From Datisca glomerata (taxonomy: Eukaryota > Streptophyta > Magnoliopsida > Cucurbitales > Datiscaceae): 64,000 nt of DNA. The stretch spans positions 80,639 through 144,638 of the forward strand of contig QANY01013732.1 of assembly GCA_003255025.1 (NCBI GenBank), given 5' to 3'. Shown here piece after piece: positions 60,268 to 64,000 of the stretch. The notes under the pieces are model-generated. The model did not search any database. It saw only the letters and a program-made list of their open reading frames with translations, and was not told where the DNA came from. A program made the position numbers and the translations under genes. How positions within the stretch are numbered: the first letter of the stretch is position 1; every line of letters begins with the position of its first letter.

Positions 60268-61683
60268 TCACGAACAGACAGATCTCCTCCTAATCTCATC
60301 AACAAAACCTCGGAAATTCAAGCCGGATGAGCCACCGTCAGCCACCGCGTCCTCCGCAGCCTTCTTCCACTTCAAAGCATTTTTCTTCAATTCAACAGCC
60401 TTAGGCCCAACCATTGCTTCAACCAAACCCTTCTCCACCTCATCTCTACTGACCAATCTATTCTCCGCCGCTCCACGAGACAATCTAATTCCAACTCCAT
60501 ACACTTCCACCAACACCTTCGCATTACTCACCTGATCTCCCAACAGCGGAAATGTCAGCACCGGCACACCGGAACTCAGCGCTTCCAACGACGAATTCCA
60601 TCCACAATGTGTCAAAAAACAAGCCACCGATGGGTGAGAAAGCACTTCCTCTTGTGGGCTCCACTGCACGATCTTCCCTTTCCCTTCCATTTTCTCCACG
60701 AACCCATTTGGAAGCTCCAGCTGCTTCAATCCTAGATCTTTATGAGGCTGTTTAAGCACCCAAATGAAAAAGACCCCGGATTTCAACAACCCATATGCTA
60801 TTTCATCCACTTGTTCTTGTTTCACATACACAAAACTCCCGAACGAGATGTAAACCACTGATGCTTGTGGCTTTGTGTTTAGCCAATCAATGCAATCCTC
60901 TGCCTTTTGGCAATCACCCTGGACAGTACTTCTACTAGTACTGCTCTTTGGGTTTTTGAGAAGTGGGCCAATGGGTTTAATTTGGCAGAGCTTCGACATG
61001 TCGTTAATAATTTCATTCTCAAGGGCTTGGAATGTGTCCATTAAGATACAGAATGGGATTGACAAGTTCTTGAACTGGCCTAAAACAACCCTCCCAAACA
61101 CTTGAAGTGAATCATTAGGGTGCAAATAACTTGGGATTTCATCAGATTTGAATAAAGGCAAACAGGGCAATTGAACATCAATGTTTGGTTGGGTTTCAGA
61201 AGGAAAAGGAACCAGCTTGTGGTAAAAATGGTAATAAGCTGAAAAAACAGAGCAAGATTGAATCCAAAGAATAGCACAAGGGATGTTTAATTCAGAAGCG
61301 ACATCACAAACCCATGGAACAAAGGGATTTGTAATTAGGCAACAAACAGGGCGGTTTTCTTCGGCGTGTTGTTTGATCAGTTGGGGAAGAAGTTTCCTGC
61401 CGGAAAGCTCAAACTGTTGACTAAAAATGCCTAAATCTTCATAATTGGAGCAGCCGTCGTCGAAAAATTGAAAACGGATGAAACCGTCGCCGATGGGTGT
61501 CGGGTCATCGCTGACGCTGCCTGCTTTACGCATGTCGTTTCCGACACGTTGAGCGGTAGCGACTGTGACGAGCAAGCCCTCAGTGGCTAGCAGCTTTGCT
61601 AGTCTGAGCATTGGGTTGATGTTCCCTTGGCCTGCGAAGCATACGACAAAAACATGGGATGGGGAGTTTTTCCCCAACTCCAT
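60268..61683 (-). CDS. UDP-glycosyltransferase, UGT84-like (gene 2), catalytic His replaced
   Basis: This is an intronless family-1 glycosyltransferase of 471 residues, closely related to gene 1, with no stop or frameshift. I choose the ATG at 61683 because MELGKNSPSHVFVVC aligns with the start of gene 1, and the bases just before it (CAACAATCAAAAC) resemble gene 1's leader. An in-frame ATG at 61788 would add 35 unrelated residues. Two family-critical sites differ. The motif that carries the catalytic His reads CFAGQGNINP, with Asn21 (codon AAC) where gene 1 has His22 (CAC). The PSPG box (residues 341-384) has HCGWNS and the final Asp-Gln, but PLLGDQ instead of PQWGDQ. In family-1 enzymes the His is the general base, so the usual transfer may be weak or lost. 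The protein may be a pseudoenzyme, have changed chemistry, or be at an early stage of decay. Confidence 0.93.
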   Translation of the reverse strand: MELGKNSPSHVFVVCFAGQGNINPMLRLAKLLATEGLLVTVATAQRVGNDMRKAGSVSDDPTPIGDGFIRFQFFDDGCSNYEDLGIFSQQFELSGRKLLPQLIKQHAEENRPVCCLITNPFVPWVCDVASELNIPCAILWIQSCSVFSAYYHFYHKLVPFPSETQPNIDVQLPCLPLFKSDEIPSYLHPNDSLQVFGRVVLGQFKNLSIPFCILMDTFQALENEIINDMSKLCQIKPIGPLLKNPKSSTSRSTVQGDCQKAEDCIDWLNTKPQASVVYISFGSFVYVKQEQVDEIAYGLLKSGVFFIWVLKQPHKDLGLKQLELPNGFVEKMEGKGKIVQWSPQEEVLSHPSVACFLTHCGWNSSLEALSSGVPVLTFPLLGDQVSNAKVLVEVYGVGIRLSRGAAENRLVSRDEVEKGLVEAMVGPKAVELKKNALKWKKAAEDAVADGGSSGLNFRGFVDEIRRRSVCS

Positions 61684-63282
61684 GTTTTGATTGTTGGAGA
61701 AGAAGAATCTACTATGACCAATTTGAATTGTGAAGTTAAATGGTTCAGAGAGGACTTTTAAATTGTAACGGAACCTGTTATTGTTCATGCTTCTTTTAAT
61801 TTAATGATTGATGTTTGGCTTAATGTTGTCCACAAAAGATTTACGTGCATATCCATTAAAAAAATATCACGTGCCAAAGATGTAAATGGTGTCTCTGGCC
61901 CATCAATTGATGTGCAAGTTTTTCCACTGACGTTTAAGGTAAGTAATTTAGTAAGAACGAACATAATTCAATATTAAAAAGGTGTTTAAGTTTTTCGAAA
62001 TTAGAATTAGAAATACTGCCTTTTAGTGTTTCATCAAGGTAACTCTTTTTATTAATTGGAGGAAAAAACGAGATAATTGGTTCTTGTGTTTCATATCTAG
62101 TTAGAAAAGAGTTTAAACAACTACAGTTTGACAATGTCGAACCGTCCAATTAAGTCTGTACGATCTAGATCACATCAAATTTTCAGGAGAAAAAAAATAA
62201 TTTTTATTTTAATATTTAACATTTAATAATTTATTAATTAGATCTGGACGGTTAAAATTAAACATCCCTTCTATAGTTACGATGTAATTGCAGATGATAA
62301 TCTATGTCGTTAGCAATTTGAAGATTTTGATAAGCCAAGGTGCAACTATAGTCATCTTATTTACATTAAATTAAACATATTAAATCAGTGAATTTCAACT
62401 CACCCAAACTCTTGACCTTACTGGCCCAAGATTACTTTTTTCTGTCACATTTCCATCTAGATTTCGTTTTTCTTCTTATTTTTTTACCGAATTGAAAACT
62501 TGTCTCAAGAGACCTAATGATTTATGTGTTGTATGAGATGCACATGACCATATTTTTGTTAGGCTACAAATAAAATGACAAATGAATTTAACCAGCATCT
62601 CAATATAAACAAGATCCTTTTCCTAGGGAGGAATCGAATACCACTATCTCAGTACACAAAAGGCTCCGCGGCTGAAGCAAGTTTGAGAAATTCATCAATT
62701 AATTTAATAAATAGTAAAATAATAACTTATGATTGATTTATTCTTTTAATAATTAATTCAAAATTTATGAATATGTTGATTATTCAAATTTTAAATCTTG
62801 ACTTTATAAAGTTAGGAGGCAATTGCCCCTGTCCTGCCTCCACAAGTGGCACGAGGATATATCTAAAATATTTAAAAGTGAGGAGGAGATGTGAATTATT
62901 TTTAAATAATTTTGTTAATTCATTATTAATGTATTTCTCAAAATAATCTTATAAGTTACATATGACATTTAATAATTTATTTTTAATAAATTGATTAAGT
63001 AGACAATAATTTCAAAATGCATTCATTTATTTTATGAATTTAGAAAAAATAATTAATAAATAATTTTAAGTTAATTTTATTTGATAACATTGAATGAATT
63101 GTAGCAAGTTATTTTAAAATTATACAGAGAAAGCTCAACTTTGTACTAAATTATTTTTTATATAGAGGAAAAGTAAATTTTCTACAAAACTTGAATAATA
63201 GAATTTAAAATATATTTCAATTATAACACACTAGAAACTTTATTTATGCTATATTTTATATATTAGTATAATCAATATATAT
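61684..63282. other. Intergenic DNA upstream of UGT gene 2
   Basis: The first few hundred bases should hold the promoter of UGT gene 2, but I see no confident TATA box. The rest is AT-rich. A somewhat GC-richer stretch at 62620-62690 and 62820-62860 has no recognised feature. No other gene is seen. Confidence 0.5.
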
Positions 63283-63357
63283 ATTTACTGTTCATTTACT
63301 GTTTATCTTCTTCCCTCTTAATACCCCCTCATAAATATTGTTCAATTCCGTGCCTTT

Positions 63358-63371
63358 TGGTATCAGAGCCA
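63358..63371 (+). promoter_or_regulatory. Pararetrovirus primer-binding site (initiator tRNA-Met)
   Basis: TGGTATCAGAGCCA, the complement of the 3' end of plant initiator tRNA-Met, where minus-strand DNA synthesis starts in caulimovirids. Confidence 0.9.
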
Positions 63372-63794
63372 AACCTGGTGGAGATAATTATTGTTCCTAT
63401 TTATCTGCTTAATTATATTGTTCATCACCGCCTATTATGGCTGGTTATTGATAATATTGTTTACCTATTTACTTACATGAATAATTGCTTATATATAATC
63501 TTACTCTCCGCCCAAGTGGTTGGTTATTCTTACAATTGATTATTTCTCTGTATTATTTGTTTACCTAATCTGCGAATCTGTTTATCAGAGGCTGACGTAT
63601 CAGCTTCTATTTGGTTAGCTTCAGGGACCTAGGTAAGACCTCTTAGATACGTAAATCCCGAGGGTAGGGTGGTTGTAGAGGCGAAAGGGAGAAGAGTGAA
63701 GTCTAATAGGAGGTTGTAGAAGTCACCACAAGGTTAGTAATAAACAATACATCATGAAATTCTCAATAATAAGAATAATTTAGTTAATTGAGCA

Positions 63795-64000
63795 ATGAGT
63801 AGATTATTTAGGAGTAATTCTTCTAGTAGTAATAGGTCAACAATAACCTGAATACCTGACATAATAAATGATGAACACATAGAATTAACAGATGATCAAG
63901 TAGATCATAGGATATGGAATATACCTAAAATTCTCAATAAAAATATTTATAAATCAACATGGTCTGTTGCTTCTTTCAAACCTCAGCATCATGTAAAAAT
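63795..64000 (+). pseudogene. Pararetrovirus polyprotein N-terminus, second copy (broken)
   Basis: The ATG at 63795-63797 corresponds to the ATG of the first copy (complement 19877-19879). A TGA at 63849-63851 ends the frame after 18 codons. At the position where the first copy has its TAG (19712-19714), this copy has a sense codon. The frame would lead into the movement protein beyond the window. Confidence 0.85.

Larger units (their letters stand above)
63283..64000 (+). mobile_element. Second pararetrovirus copy, 5' part (cut by window end)
   Basis: From TTTACTG at about 63283 the sequence matches the pararetrovirus at 12332-20334, here on the plus strand. It starts with sequence that in the first copy lies at the 3' end (TAATACCCCCTC at about 63319, compare 12345-12357), runs across the point where the first copy is open, and continues into the leader and polyprotein start. 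TA-rich DNA (ATATATAT near 63275) lies at the junction. The primer-binding site is intact at 63358-63371. Confidence 0.9.

Noticed and set aside
63357..63539. Small open frame MVSEPNLVEI at the second viral copy
   Set aside because: It covers the primer-binding site and leader; the apparent start is not a plant start, as the sequence there is TTGG/TATC without ATG.

Overview
The window looks like a repeat-rich, AT-rich stretch of a eudicot nuclear genome. It holds two intronless plant family-1 glycosyltransferases (UGT84-like), plant lineages of Copia and Gypsy retrotransposons, a Harbinger transposase relic, and two integrated copies of a plant pararetrovirus (Caulimoviridae). The species cannot be named from this sequence. 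No tRNA, rRNA, CRISPR or bacterial-type operon was seen.

Layout. 0-5.3 kb: AT-rich DNA, then the RNase H end and an internally duplicated LTR of a decayed Copia element. 5.8-7.3 kb: UGT gene 1 (+). 7.7-11.5 kb: a Copia element (-) with both LTRs and a 5-bp target duplication, but no reverse transcriptase. 12.3-20.3 kb: one complete but broken pararetrovirus unit of about 8 kb (-), lying between TA-dinucleotide runs. 20.6-25.5 kb: a Gypsy gag piece, a Harbinger relic and low-information DNA. 26.2-43.2 kb: a nested complex. Its outer layer is an LTR-flanked element made almost wholly of tandem repeats. Inside that sits an Athila-type Gypsy element, which itself contains a rearranged Copia element. 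43.3-49.0 kb: a Sirevirus-like Copia (-), truncated on its gag side. 50.8-52.1 kb: a lone Copia LTR. 52-55 kb: AT-rich DNA with degenerate tandem arrays. 55.2-55.9 kb: a Copia fragment. 56.5-57.8 kb: a broken third UGT copy with a tandemly duplicated end. 60.3-61.7 kb: UGT gene 2 (-). 63.28 kb to the window end: the 5' part of a second copy of the same pararetrovirus (+).

The host content is therefore a small UGT84 cluster (gene 1, pseudogene, gene 2) spread over about 56 kb by transposon and viral insertions. UGT84 enzymes usually make glucose esters of phenolic or other carboxylic acids. Gene 1 keeps the catalytic His and the full PSPG box. Gene 2 has Asn at the catalytic His and Leu-Leu in place of Gln-Trp near the end of the PSPG box, so it may be an altered or inactive enzyme. 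That difference and the structure of the viral insertions are the observations most worth following up.
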